Program-made: the position numbers and the translations under genes
Notes under the pieces: generated by a model
The model's input: only the letters and a program-made list of their open reading frames with translations
Told to the model about the DNA's origin: nothing
The model's database searches: none
Assembly (NCBI GenBank): GCA_016235345.1
Contig: JACRLG010000005.1
Coordinates: forward strand, 1 to 64,000
DNA: 64,000 bases
From: Deltaproteobacteria bacterium
Lineage (GTDB): Bacteria; Desulfobacterota; Desulfobacteria; Desulfobacterales; Desulfatibacillaceae
Direction: 5' to 3'
In this document: positions 9,301 through 18,326 of the stretch, piece by piece
Position numbering within the stretch: the first letter of the stretch is position 1
How the letters are laid out: each line of letters starts with the position of its first letter

Positions 9301-12300
9301 AAGCGGTAACAGTGCCGGTGCCGGTGTGCTGCGGGCTGTAAAGATCAACCGTTACCTGCCCGCCTGCCGTGACCTTGTTCAATGTCGATACCGAGCCCGG
9401 CCCTCCGAGACTGCCGCCGGTGGTGTTGAAGCTCACCACGGTGCCGTCCTTGACAGGCAGCCCTGCGGTGTTCAGAACCGTGGCGACCAATGTCACAAAG
9501 CTGGTTCCGTCTGCAACAACCGTGGGGTCATCCTCGCCTGATGCGGCTGCGAAGATTAAGGTTGCAGCCTGTTCAGGCGTCAGGATCACCTGGGTGGTCC
9601 TGGTTATGCCATTGGGCGACCGGGCCATTATGGTGTAAGTGCCGTCCTGCTGGGTGGCCGTGAAGGTGAAACGGGCCGAACCTGAGGCGGTAAGGGCCAC
9701 CGTGGGATCGCCATGCGGCGCTCCGAACGGATCGGTAACGGTGAATGTGATACCGGTGTTGTCGGAAATGAGATTGCCGTTGACATCCCTGGCAGTGGCC
9801 GTGATGGTTGACGAACTGTAGCCGTCTGCCGACAGGGTGCCGGGCGAAGCTGTCATCGTCATTGCGGACGTGGCCCCTGACGTGAAGACCACCGAGAACA
9901 TTCCGCTCGTGGACTGGCCCGACACCGCATAAACCGACGCAGTTCCGGACACTGTGCCGCTTGTAAGTGTGACAGAAGCCTGGCCAAGACCGCCTGCGGT
10001 GAAAGCCGTATCGGCGGACAGGGTTCCAAGGGTGGAGAAGAACCTGACCAGTACGCCGTCCCCAATGGGCGAACCGTCGGTGTTTCGAACCGTGGCGGTA
10101 AGGGTTGTGGTCGATGCCCCGTCTGCCGGTATGGCGCTTGAAGAAGTCTCAAGATACACGTCGCCCGTGGAGAAAGGAACGCCATAAATCTGGCTTGCTC
10201 CCGAACAACCAGGCGGAGTAGCTATGCTGTCGCAGAAAGCGGTGAACACCAGTTCGGCATAATCGTAACTGCCGCCGAAGCCGAAGGCCGCCCGGAAAGG
10301 TATGCCGCTCCTTCTTGTTCCCCTGTTGGTGAGAACGTCGCCGTATTTTTCCAGAAGCACGGTAGCCACCGGCGTGGTGGGATCGTCGCTCTTGTAATAC
10401 TTGATTTCCATCGTCGACCCGGCAATGGGCGGATTGCCGTTTTCATCCTCAACGTACCATTCATATTCGTAAATATAACCGCCGCCCGGCTGTTCCTTTA
10501 CCGCCTGGCTCAACCCGGTGATCTCGCAAACACCGGTGGTAAGGACGATGGTCCTTGCCATAAGGAGATTGGTGAGCCCCGATTCGCTGGCGTACCAGTC
10601 CAAAATGCCGGAAAGCATGTTGGTGGCGCCTATGAACTTGGCCGCCTTGTACAGATGAATGCCCTCGCCGCCTGCGAACACCTTGGAGGGGTTGGCGGGG
10701 TTGTCAAATGCAAGGACGTGCATGGGGAAGAGCGTCGTGTCATCCGGCGGATCATACTGGGGAAGGCCCAGGTTGGCCGTGCGCCACAGTACGCTGAATC
10801 CCGGAGTTGCAGGCACGCCGTCGTAAATGTGGCCAGTGGCTTCGAGGTCGTGTACCCAGATGTTGCCGGATGCGTGCGGTTCCAGTGCTCCGTCGAACCT
10901 GGTTATGGCGTAAATCTTCTGGTTGTTCATATCCACCAGCACGTCTTTTATGGACAGCGCCGGGTCGCGGATCGTGTCGAAGGTGAAGGTGTCGCCAATG
11001 GCAAAGGGAGTCTCGCCCTGGATTACGCTAAAGCTGACCTCGCCTTGGGTTGAAGCGTAAGGCGTCCCGGTTGCGGCCTGGGCCGCCTGGACCCCGGACA
11101 CCGAACCAGCCACTGAAAACCGGGTGGTGGGAGCAGTGGCCACGCAGGTGAGGGTCCAGGTTTCGGTCTGGGTGTCGGCGTCGGTGACAACAAGGTTGTC
11201 TATGGTTCCGTTTCCGATTCCGCCAGCCGCCATGACCGGCTTGGTGGCGCGAAGTCCGACGCCCAAGCCGTTGATGGACTTGGTCCACTGTAAAAGAGCG
11301 CTGTCATAGACCCACACGCCGTTATCCGCAGTGCCCGCGTACAACATATCCGAACCGTTGTTGTAGATATCAAGGGCGGTTATGTTGTCGCCGGTGAACC
11401 TGGTCAGAAGGCTGAAAGTCCTTCCCCCGTTCGTCGAGCGATAGACGCCTGCAGGCGTTGCGACGTAAATAACAGCGGTTGCCCCATGAGTTGCGGGCGA
11501 CCGGACTATGTCGGTCACTATGATTCCGTTGCCAAGGCCTTCGGCCTGGGTGAAGGAAAGTCCTCCGGCCACTGCTGAAGCGGCTTTTGTCCTGTTATCG
11601 GTGTAATAAACGCCCTTTCCGCTGGTGCCTACCCACATATAGGACGTTACGGCGTCGTTATCGCAAAGAATCTTGGAGATGGCCATCTTGGGCGTTGTGG
11701 AGAACACGCCGGAAACCTCTTCCAATCTTCCGCTGTCCCAGGTCGCTCCACCGTTCTTGCTTCTGTAGAGAGCACCTGTTCCGCCGTAACCCGTGGCTGC
11801 CCAGACAGTGTTCAGATCGTTGGGATCGACTGCCACGTCATTGACGTAGGGATTGATCCAGTTCTGGCCCATCAGGGTGGTTGAGCGACTTACGCTGACC
11901 CAGCTCGAACCGCCGTCCGTGGACTTGTAAACGCCGCCGCCATTGGTGCCTATAAAAATGGTGTTGATCTCATTCGGGGCGACACTGATCGAAGTCACAC
12001 GGGTTGTGCGGCCTCCGTTGTTCACTTCCGCAGTCAAAGAAGAGAAGCCCGAAATCGGAGCCGGAACCGGGGTGCGGGTGTAGTTGATGCTCGCGGATCC
12101 GTTAACGGTTAGAGCCGATGACGGCACCGGGAACAGACCGCCCGTGTTGTAGGTTTTGAATGATATCGAGGTCGAATCGGGCACCGAGTTGCCCACTATG
12201 TCGCCAACCGTCGCGTAAACAAGGCCCGAAAGGTTGGGCGTCACCGGATTGAGGCCGGAAACATTGAGATACTGGGATGTCAGGGCGAAAGCCTCACCCA

Positions 12301-14460
12301 CCGGCGGACCGTTGGATATGCTGATCCAGGAGGTGGTAGAGGTCACATTGGTGTCGTTGTTGTAGGTGGCCTTTATGGTGAGGGGTCCGCTCTTGAAACC
12401 ACTCCTTAGGGTGGTGCTCACCTGCCCGTTTTGGGTGTAGGCGTAAAGGGGCGTGAGCGTTTCGCCGCCGTTGGGACCGGTCTGTATGGCGAAATTGACC
12501 CTGTACCCGTTGGCCACGCTCTGGTTCTGGGAGTCGCGCACGTTGAAGGTTATGACCGAGGTGGTGTTTCCGCCCTGTCCGCGCTGGCTGATTGCGGCCT
12601 GGCTTACGGAAGCGACGTCTATGACGGCGGGCGGGGGCTGGATGATGATGTCCCCTGAGCCCTTGACCTCGGTTCCGCCTCGCATCCAGGTGCCGGTGAC
12701 CGTGAGCGTCCCGCCCTTGGTTCCGGCCTTAAGTTTGACTTCGGTGTAGCCCTTGGAATCGGTGTTGGCTGTGTATGGGTCGAGATCGCCCATTTCCTCG
12801 TCGGAGAGCGAGAAGGAAATGGCAGTACCTGTCACTGCACTGCCGTCGGCCTGGGTCACAACAGCCTTGACAAGGGCGGTTTCCCTGCCGGTTCCGAGAA
12901 CTGATGAGGGAACGATGGTGATGGCCACGTTGCCCGGCTGGTAGGGAACCTGGATGTCGGCCCTGCGTCCGCCGACTTCCGCTCGGATGGTGGCCGTGCC
13001 GGGGGTGGAGCCCGCAGTGAGGGTGGCCAGCGCTACGCCACCTGATGTTGTGGAAGAAGGCGTGATGGAGCCTCCACCGTCAATTATGGAGAAATCGACG
13101 GCAAGCCCATCTGGCGCGGGGGCTCCACCTGCCAATGTCACTGTGGCCGTTATTGTTCCCGTACTTTTGCCGTCGGCAGGCAGGCCGACCGGATTGGCGG
13201 TCAGAGTCACCGTGGCAATTACCGGCGCCGTCAGGGTGATTATGGTTGTTCCGAAAACAGAACCAACCTGGACCTTGATCGTGGCCGCATTGCCGGCAGG
13301 GGCGGTAGAAGGCGCAGTATAGGTGAATTCGACAACGCCGCCTGATGTTGTCTTCTGCAAGGCGGAAAGACGGCCTGTTCCGGCAGTGATGGACAGGTTT
13401 GCAATGGTGCCGTCCTTGACGATGTTGCCATAGGCATCAACAATTATGGCCTGCAGATTGCTGATGCTTATCCCATCGGCAAGAAGAGTAGCGGGATCGG
13501 CGGAAACATGAACCGATGCAGCCGCCCCCGGGATAAACTTTACACTGGTTGAGCCGCGTTGCCCGCCCGCTTCGGCTGAAATATCAGCCACGGCTACGAT
13601 GGTTCCGGAATATAGCTTTATCCTGACCTGCCCTGCCTGACCTGCTACTGTACCGATATATTGACTTGTTCCGCCACCACCGGCGGTATAAGCCAAAGTT
13701 CCGGCGGTGGTGGTAAAAACCACCAGAGTGCCATCCGGCATGGGAAGCCCGGACTGGTTCTTTACGGTTGCCAGCAAGCTTACGTAACTGGTCCCATTTG
13801 CCACTATTTCCGTGGTCCCGCTGGAAATGACAACTGAACCGACCGGCGCCGATGTGAAGGCTATGGGAAGTGACTTGGATACTGAGCCGGAAACCGCAGT
13901 CACCGTATAAACTCCAGCCGCCGCAGTGGCGCTGGCGGTGAGGGTGGCTTCGGCCTTGTCGTTTTCGATGGTCACGATTTTCGGATCGATTTCCGAGTAT
14001 TCGGAACCGTCCGGCTTGTAAGCCGAGAAGGTTACGGTGGTGCCTGAAGCCACGGGATGCCCGAATGCGTCGCGGACCCTGGCGGTCAGAACGGTGTTGT
14101 CGGTTCCGTTGGCCTCAAGGGAATTTTTGGCTGTGGTAAGAAGCACCGTGGCGGGAGCGCCCGGCACGAGGGAGACAGAAAGATCAGTGGCGGCAATGCC
14201 CTGGGCAGAGGCCTTGACCTTGAGGTCGTTCGAAACCGTGGTGCGACTGGTGAGGGTGACCAAGGCCCTGCCGGTTCCGCCGCTGGTCTGGACGGAGCCC
14301 ACCGACAGGTCTGCAAGATTTGCCGGTGACAGGCTGAAATTGACCACTATGCCGTTTCTTGCCGCCTTGCCTGAAGACGTCTTGACATCGGCCTGAATGG
14401 TTATGGTTGAAGTACCGTCGGCGGTGACCTTGGCTTCCGGCAACGCGGTAAGGATTACCT
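5977..14460 (-). repeat. Tandem intragenic duplication, two ~4.2-kb units
   Basis: Unit 1 runs from about 14460 to about 10180 and unit 2 from about 10180 to 5977. Domain by domain the two units match in order: Ig repeats, the module containing Q-x-GPxGGE, the PPVGE linker, the SFKTYNTGGLFPVP segment, the propeller beginning GTNGGGVYKS, the YDPPDDT segment, GGEGIH and the Cys-containing end domain. Divergence is substantial at protein level, so the duplication is old. Confidence 0.85.
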
Positions 14461-15679
14461 GCGCAACCTCGTCGCCGATGTCGGGTATCTCGTTGTTGCT
14501 GCCGTCCACCATGAAAACCGAGGTGCTGGTTGTTGGTGGCTCGGAACTCGGATCGATTATGGTCACGGTAAGGGTGCGGCCATTGTAGGGCACGTGAATG
14601 TCCGTGAAATTGACGCGTCCGTCGGCGCCCAATACCTGGAACTTGTCTCCAAGGAAAACAATGGTGCCCGCAGGCTTTGAAATGATTCCGGAAGCGTTGC
14701 CCAGGTGGCTGCGGTCCTCGGCAAACACGCCGTAGAAGCCGCCTTCCTTTACACGCATTCCGTTTCTGGCGTCAGCCAGGGTATATGGCTGGTTGCCGTT
14801 GGCCGGGTTGGGAACAGTCTGCCACTCGTGGGCCTCGGCGTTGAAGTGCAGAACCTTGAGGGCCGGAGTGTTGTAAGGGTCGGGAAGGGTAAGGATGGTG
14901 GGAGCGCCGCCGGGCTGGCTGGCGTTGGGTTCCAGGTCGCGCAAAAGCCCAGGACCGACGTTGACGACAACCACGGGCGCCTGGCGCTCGGCATTGGTGT
15001 TGAGTCCAGCCGTCCGGTTTCTGCTTTCGGGAAGCGGGAACGGCAGGGCCTTGTTGAGATCGATGTTTTCAAGGCTTATGGGAAGGCTGTTGACCAGTGC
15101 GCCGTTATAATTGAATTTACCCGAAATTTGGGCCGGAACAAGAAGGGTTGCCGTATAACCGTTGCTGGAAGCGTCGGTCAGTTCGTTTGAAATCAGAAAA
15201 TCCCCGGAAAGGGCGGGTATGGTTTTTGACGTGCCGGAAAAACTCTGAAGGGGAAAATATTCGGTTGTCACAGTTCCCGAAACGAGGCTCACCCAGCGGA
15301 GATAATCTGAAAAGCCCGATGTGGGATCACTGTACAGCAAGGTATGATTGCCGGTGATTCCATCCAGGGAAAACTGGCCTGAGGCATTCGTGCCGAGCGT
15401 GTAGGCGGAACTGAAAAGGAAAACCACCCCAGGTTTGTTATTGAGAGTGTTGCCCACGTTGTCGTAAACGGTTCCCGTAAGGGTCACGTTGGAAACTGGG
15501 GTTGGCGTGGGGTTGTCCGTCGAGCCCGTTGACGAATCAACGGCGGACGAGCCTCCCGGGCCGCAGGAAGCCAGCATGAGCGCCATAAAAAGCGCCGTGA
15601 TAACAAGCGCAGAGGCGCGAAAACCCTTAACGCGCCGGAATATCGATGTCCTGCCGAATAGCGCATGACCTATCTTCAT
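6284..15679 (-). CDS. Giant surface lipoprotein: two tandem units of Ig-like repeats plus beta-propeller
   Basis: About 3,130 residues from the ATG at 15679, chosen because AAGGGGAG precedes it; an ATG 14 codons upstream is also possible. A long signal sequence ends in lipobox LASC (Cys39). An N-terminal region of about 400 residues is followed by two homologous units of roughly 1,400 residues. Each has about eight Ig-like domains of the BIG1/invasin type (recurring ADGTS...V-DGT-V-FS patterns), then BNR/sortilin-like propeller blades (FIGTNGGGVYKSTDGGSSW), then a domain ending in a Cys-containing ELVFTAFCD motif. In unit 2 the reading frame is lost near 6370 and ends at 6284 after about 28 aberrant residues, while the expected end continues in another frame to 5977. 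It lies 85 bp after pilQ on the same strand, so a role as a pilus-associated or surface adhesin is plausible but inferred. Confidence 0.85.
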   Translation of the reverse strand: MKIGHALFGRTSIFRRVKGFRASALVITALFMALMLASCGPGGSSAVDSSTGSTDNPTPTPVSNVTLTGTVYDNVGNTLNNKPGVVFLFSSAYTLGTNASGQFSLDGITGNHTLLYSDPTSGFSDYLRWVSLVSGTVTTEYFPLQSFSGTSKTIPALSGDFLISNELTDASSNGYTATLLVPAQISGKFNYNGALVNSLPISLENIDLNKALPFPLPESRNRTAGLNTNAERQAPVVVVNVGPGLLRDLEPNASQPGGAPTILTLPDPYNTPALKVLHFNAEAHEWQTVPNPANGNQPYTLADARNGMRVKEGGFYGVFAEDRSHLGNASGIISKPAGTIVFLGDKFQVLGADGRVNFTDIHVPYNGRTLTVTIIDPSSEPPTTSTSVFMVDGSNNEIPDIGDEVAQVILTALPEAKVTADGTSTITIQADVKTSSGKAARNGIVVNFSLSPANLADLSVGSVQTSGGTGRALVTLTSRTTVSNDLKVKASAQGIAATDLSVSLVPGAPATVLLTTAKNSLEANGTDNTVLTARVRDAFGHPVASGTTVTFSAYKPDGSEYSEIDPKIVTIENDKAEATLTASATAAAGVYTVTAVSGSVSKSLPIAFTSAPVGSVVISSGTTEIVANGTSYVSLLATVKNQSGLPMPDGTLVVFTTTAGTLAYTAGGGGTSQYIGTVAGQAGQVRIKLYSGTIVAVADISAEAGGQRGSTSVKFIPGAAASVHVSADPATLLADGISISNLQAIIVDAYGNIVKDGTIANLSITAGTGRLSALQKTTSGGVVEFTYTAPSTAPAGNAATIKVQVGSVFGTTIITLTAPVIATVTLTANPVGLPADGKSTGTITATVTLAGGAPAPDGLAVDFSIIDGGGSITPSSTTSGGVALATLTAGSTPGTATIRAEVGGRRADIQVPYQPGNVAITIVPSSVLGTGRETALVKAVVTQADGSAVTGTAISFSLSDEEMGDLDPYTANTDSKGYTEVKLKAGTKGGTLTVTGTWMRGGTEVKGSGDIIIQPPPAVIDVASVSQAAISQRGQGGNTTSVITFNVRDSQNQSVANGYRVNFAIQTGPNGGETLTPLYAYTQNGQVSTTLRSGFKSGPLTIKATYNNDTNVTSTTSWISISNGPPVGEAFALTSQYLNVSGLNPVTPNLSGLVYATVGDIVGNSVPDSTSISFKTYNTGGLFPVPSSALTVNGSASINYTRTPVPAPISGFSSLTAEVNNGGRTTRVTSISVAPNEINTIFIGTNGGGVYKSTDGGSSWVSVSRSTTLMGQNWINPYVNDVAVDPNDLNTVWAATGYGGTGALYRSKNGGATWDSGRLEEVSGVFSTTPKMAISKILCDNDAVTSYMWVGTSGKGVYYTDNRTKAASAVAGGLSFTQAEGLGNGIIVTDIVRSPATHGATAVIYVATPAGVYRSTNGGRTFSLLTRFTGDNITALDIYNNGSDMLYAGTADNGVWVYDSALLQWTKSINGLGVGLRATKPVMAAGGIGNGTIDNLVVTDADTQTETWTLTCVATAPTTRFSVAGSVSGVQAAQAATGTPYASTQGEVSFSVIQGETPFAIGDTFTFDTIRDPALSIKDVLVDMNNQKIYAITRFDGALEPHASGNIWVHDLEATGHIYDGVPATPGFSVLWRTANLGLPQYDPPDDTTLFPMHVLAFDNPANPSKVFAGGEGIHLYKAAKFIGATNMLSGILDWYASESGLTNLLMARTIVLTTGVCEITGLSQAVKEQPGGGYIYEYEWYVEDENGNPPIAGSTMEIKYYKSDDPTTPVATVLLEKYGDVLTNRGTRRSGIPFRAAFGFGGSYDYAELVFTAFCDSIATPPGCSGASQIYGVPFSTGDVYLETSSSAIPADGASTTTLTATVRNTDGSPIGDGVLVRFFSTLGTLSADTAFTAGGLGQASVTLTSGTVSGTASVYAVSGQSTSGMFSVVFTSGATSAMTMTASPGTLSADGYSSSTITATARDVNGNLISDNTGITFTVTDPFGAPHGDPTVALTASGSARFTFTATQQDGTYTIMARSPNGITRTTQVILTPEQAATLIFAAASGEDDPTVVADGTSFVTLVATVLNTAGLPVKDGTVVSFNTTGGSLGGPGSVSTLNKVTAGGQVTVDLYSPQHTGTGTVTASVLGLNAALSVSFIPGPVAEIRLSATPASLEANGTNTSQINVTVLDSNDNPVANGSTVITFSLPANQGRLSSLTLNPVGGMGTITYTTPSSVPDGNIALIRAAATNGVTEEVPIQLNGPTIGSITLTSDPTTLPRDGMSKATIFANVTLQGGGAAPDGTQVVFSIVSGSGSLSAYTRTTAGGIAMTALTSSIAGDSATIRGTCAGRNHELTVVYTPGKVALTVIPNTLKGTGIESTSVRVTVTDAAGDPADYTAVTFSLSDESMGTLTPRTANTNAVGYTEVTFLAGTTGGDVVVTASWTTPGGEIVTGSATITIQPPPASIQISDMTPAANPNPASISIKGTGGQSTSLLVFDVKDAQNQYVADGYRINFRLETGPDGGEAIVPLYAYTKDGRVSTILKSGLKSGTVTIRATYANDTNVTTASNQVAIDNGPPVGEEFGMFASYFNISGLRLAGLQDPVTAVAADIYGQAIPDNTAISFKTYNTGGLFPVPASAGTVNGVATRNLMSGGGLTPVQGFLSATMEANNGGRTTHVTSIAVVPANWNKNTMFVGTNGGGVYKSEDGGASWKTVSRSSRPENLGQNWIDPYINDVTVDPDDPNFVFAATGYAGKGAIYRSFNQGGTWNSDNIEEVFGMLNLTSAITTILADDGSDYLWIGTAGGGVYYYTDCTQTSAIDNGWGVRKAASGLVEGKYVRDIVKSPDGTTGGSATLYAATLNKVWTSSNGGQDWAPLGTSFSGSSIKTIEVTRDALVGDIVWAGTDDAGIWVYTVGTDWVQYNDGLGNGVRATTPVLTSASTGNGTISGGVFVGTNTVNETWTLTCTAVAANGGTFSLSGTVSGAQATAVTVGSLYHSDTGDISFTITDGEADFVVGDTFTFRTVRDPGNQVVDILLDTVNHYAYAISYFWGSAEPHAVGSVYVRPLTAEGLPDVVAWSPVTDGLPQYDPPDDTSLFAQRVLAVDDPVAPGALFAGGEGIHMYGWSRVLHGQQECRRSHNLYRRDLYLAN

Positions 15680-15763
15680 GGGACTCCCCTTACGAGACCT
15701 TGGCGATGTTCCCGACTTCATGTTCCCCCCGCTTAACCCTCACGCCCGAAAAACGGCGTAGTT

Positions 15764-18322
15764 TTACCTTTCCACGTCCACAATGCGGGGCGTGATGAAA
15801 ATCAACAGTTCTTCCCTGTTCTCTGTGTCGTTGTCGGTCTTGAAAAGCCAGCCGACAACCGGAAGCTTGTTGAACCAGGGGACTCCGGTCATGGACTCCC
15901 GCCGATCTGTCTTTATCACTCCGCCTATGACGACGGTGTCCCCGTCGTTCAGGAGAAGATCTGTGGTGGCTTCCTTGGTGTTGAAGGACTGCTCGCCGGC
16001 ATAGACTTCACCGAGGTCGTTCTTTGTCGTATGAATCGAAAGCGTGATTCTCCGATCAGCCGTCACGTGGGGCGTAACCTCAAGCAGAAGATCGACCGGA
16101 TGATATTCTATGGTGGTGTTTCCCGAATCGTCCAGCTTGGCTATGGGGTACTCAAGCCCCTGCTTTATGGTGGCCTTCTTGTTGTCCAGGGTAAGCACCT
16201 TGGGAGACGATACTATGCGCACGTTCCCTCTGCTCTCCTGGGCTGAAAGGGTGGCGTTCAGGGTGAGCTGGCTCAAGCCCATCAGGCGGGTGAAGTTGAT
16301 GCCCGCCGTGCCGTAGAGAGCTGAAGTGAGGGGATAGTTGACCGCCCAGTTGTATCCGTAGGTTCCGCCAAGGGTGTCGTAGCCCCGCTGCGGCCCGACG
16401 CCTGCCTTGGCGTCCCCGGGCTGTACTCCCGCTTCGCCGTCCCATCCCACTCCGATTTCCCTGGAAAAGGTGGTGGTGGCTTCAACGATCCTGGCCTCGA
16501 TCATCACCTGGGGCGTCGGCTTGTCCAAGTTTGAAACCATGTCCTGGGCCGCAGTGATGTCGTCGTCGCTGTCGCGGATCAGTATGGTGTTGGTGCGCTC
16601 GTCGCACCTGACATTGGTGAAGCGCTTCACCTGGGTGGTTTCAACCCTCATGCCGTCCTGGGACAGGATGGGCTTGTCCTCCATGATGCTCTGGAGATGC
16701 TCCGTGACTTCCTTGCACTTGGCGTAGTTGATGGGTATGTAGGTCAGCCGCTCAGGAGCCTGGCTCTTCTTGTGGAATTCCGAAACCACTGCTGACGCCT
16801 GCTCCATCTGCTTCTTCTTGGTTTCCGCCTCGACCTTTTCGAGTTCGGCCTTGCGCGCCTCGTCCAGGGTGGCCCTGGGCGCTATACGGATGATATCACC
16901 GACCTTCACAGCCTCGAGATTGTTCATCTGAAGGATGAGGAACAACACCTGGTCCCAGGGAACGGGCTTGTCCAGGGAAAGGGTGACCTCGCCCTCAACG
17001 TCGCGGTCTATTGCGAAATTGAGGCCGGATACCTCCTTTAAAATGCGGAAGACGTTTTTGATGTCTGTCTTGAAAAAATCAAGCGCGATGCGCTCGCCCT
17101 TGAAATGCATGGGTGCGTCCGAGGAGCGGCTCGTATCGAAAATGTCCATTGACCCGGCTGCCTGGGCCTTGGCCTGGTCCTCTCCGCCCGCAACATCGGA
17201 ATCGGGAGCGGAGTCCTGAAGCACGGCCTCCCAGTCGGGAAGCCCCGCGTCCGAAAGGGGACGAGGCGGAACGCGTGAGGCGTCCAGGTGGATCAGGATG
17301 GTGTCCTTGTCCCTGTCAACCCGGTAAGGAACCATCTCCCGGAGCTCTATGGAAACGGTGGCCACGCCGTCACGGCGCATGATGGGCGCGATCCGGTCAG
17401 CCGCCGATTCAAAGCGGGTGGTAATGAGGGGGCGCTGCTGCTCTTTGGGAATGAACACTCCGGGCAGCTTGAGAAGAAGCCTCCTGGCTCCCGCCTTTTC
17501 CAGGGTGTAATCAACCGGGCTTGTGGTTGAAACCTTGACAACCGACCGGCCCCTGTCCTCGGTTATGAAATCGACCTGTTTCAGGCGCGCCCTCTGCAGG
17601 TAAGCCTCTCCGCCCGCCTTGTAGGTGCGGGGAGCCGCAGCCCTGGCGACAGGTGCAGCGGCCTTTGCCGGGGCCGCCTTGCCTGAGGAGGCCTTTGGCT
17701 CCGGGGGAGGAGCCGCAGCCGTCTCCGACTTCAAGGCGGAAGGCTGGGCTGGTGCGGTTTCAGGCGCAGCGCCCAGGGCCTTGAGAGCCACAACAAGGTT
17801 GTTGCCCTCCTGTCTGGGCGTGAAGGCTGCATCCTGCAACAGGCCTATCTCCACCTTGACTGAAGGACGCGAACCGCCGTTGGCCTGGGTGATTCCCACG
17901 CGCCTCACCAGTTCGCTTTTAACCCCCGGCTCCTTGGGCACGCCCGCTGCGGACGTTTCAGGGAAATAAAGGTCTATTCCCTGATAGAACGGAGACTTGA
18001 CCGCAGTGTAGGTGAGCGGACCGCTTCCCTTCACTGTGATCAAAGCGCCGTCCGCCGTGTCCTCCACCGTTACCGACGTGATGGCCCTGGTTGTCTGCAA
18101 GGCCTTGTCGGCTTCGACGTTAAGGGCTGGAGCCGACGCTGCGGGCGATGTGCCCAAAGGCGCGGCTGCCTCCGGCGCGGAGGCGGACGCCACAGGTTCG
18201 GGCCCGGCGGTCTGCGACGCAGTTTCAGCGTCCTTGTGTCCCGCACAACCCATTACGCCGACGAAAATCACGGCGACAACCCACGCGGCGGAAACGAAAA
18301 GCCTCTCCCTTGTTCGCTTCAT
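15764..18322 (-). CDS. pilQ: Type IV pilus secretin PilQ
   Basis: 852 residues. PilQ forms the outer-membrane pore for the type IV pilus. N-terminal lipobox-like end of signal (VGVMGC, Cys26), Ala/Pro-rich linker, two AMIN-like regions (about 80-190 and 245-290) that would bind peptidoglycan, N0 domain (KTDIKNVFRILKEVSGLNFA, about 410-480), N1 domain, and the secretin core at about 600-850. The core carries VMIEARIVEATTTFSREIG and the terminal VPWFNKLPVVGWLFK signature. Length is normal for a PilQ with AMIN domains. It follows pilP by 4 bp in the pilMNOPQ operon and precedes the giant lipoprotein gene. Confidence 0.97.
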   Translation of the reverse strand: MKRTRERLFVSAAWVVAVIFVGVMGCAGHKDAETASQTAGPEPVASASAPEAAAPLGTSPAASAPALNVEADKALQTTRAITSVTVEDTADGALITVKGSGPLTYTAVKSPFYQGIDLYFPETSAAGVPKEPGVKSELVRRVGITQANGGSRPSVKVEIGLLQDAAFTPRQEGNNLVVALKALGAAPETAPAQPSALKSETAAAPPPEPKASSGKAAPAKAAAPVARAAAPRTYKAGGEAYLQRARLKQVDFITEDRGRSVVKVSTTSPVDYTLEKAGARRLLLKLPGVFIPKEQQRPLITTRFESAADRIAPIMRRDGVATVSIELREMVPYRVDRDKDTILIHLDASRVPPRPLSDAGLPDWEAVLQDSAPDSDVAGGEDQAKAQAAGSMDIFDTSRSSDAPMHFKGERIALDFFKTDIKNVFRILKEVSGLNFAIDRDVEGEVTLSLDKPVPWDQVLFLILQMNNLEAVKVGDIIRIAPRATLDEARKAELEKVEAETKKKQMEQASAVVSEFHKKSQAPERLTYIPINYAKCKEVTEHLQSIMEDKPILSQDGMRVETTQVKRFTNVRCDERTNTILIRDSDDDITAAQDMVSNLDKPTPQVMIEARIVEATTTFSREIGVGWDGEAGVQPGDAKAGVGPQRGYDTLGGTYGYNWAVNYPLTSALYGTAGINFTRLMGLSQLTLNATLSAQESRGNVRIVSSPKVLTLDNKKATIKQGLEYPIAKLDDSGNTTIEYHPVDLLLEVTPHVTADRRITLSIHTTKNDLGEVYAGEQSFNTKEATTDLLLNDGDTVVIGGVIKTDRRESMTGVPWFNKLPVVGWLFKTDNDTENREELLIFITPRIVDVER

Positions 18323-18326
18323 ATCC

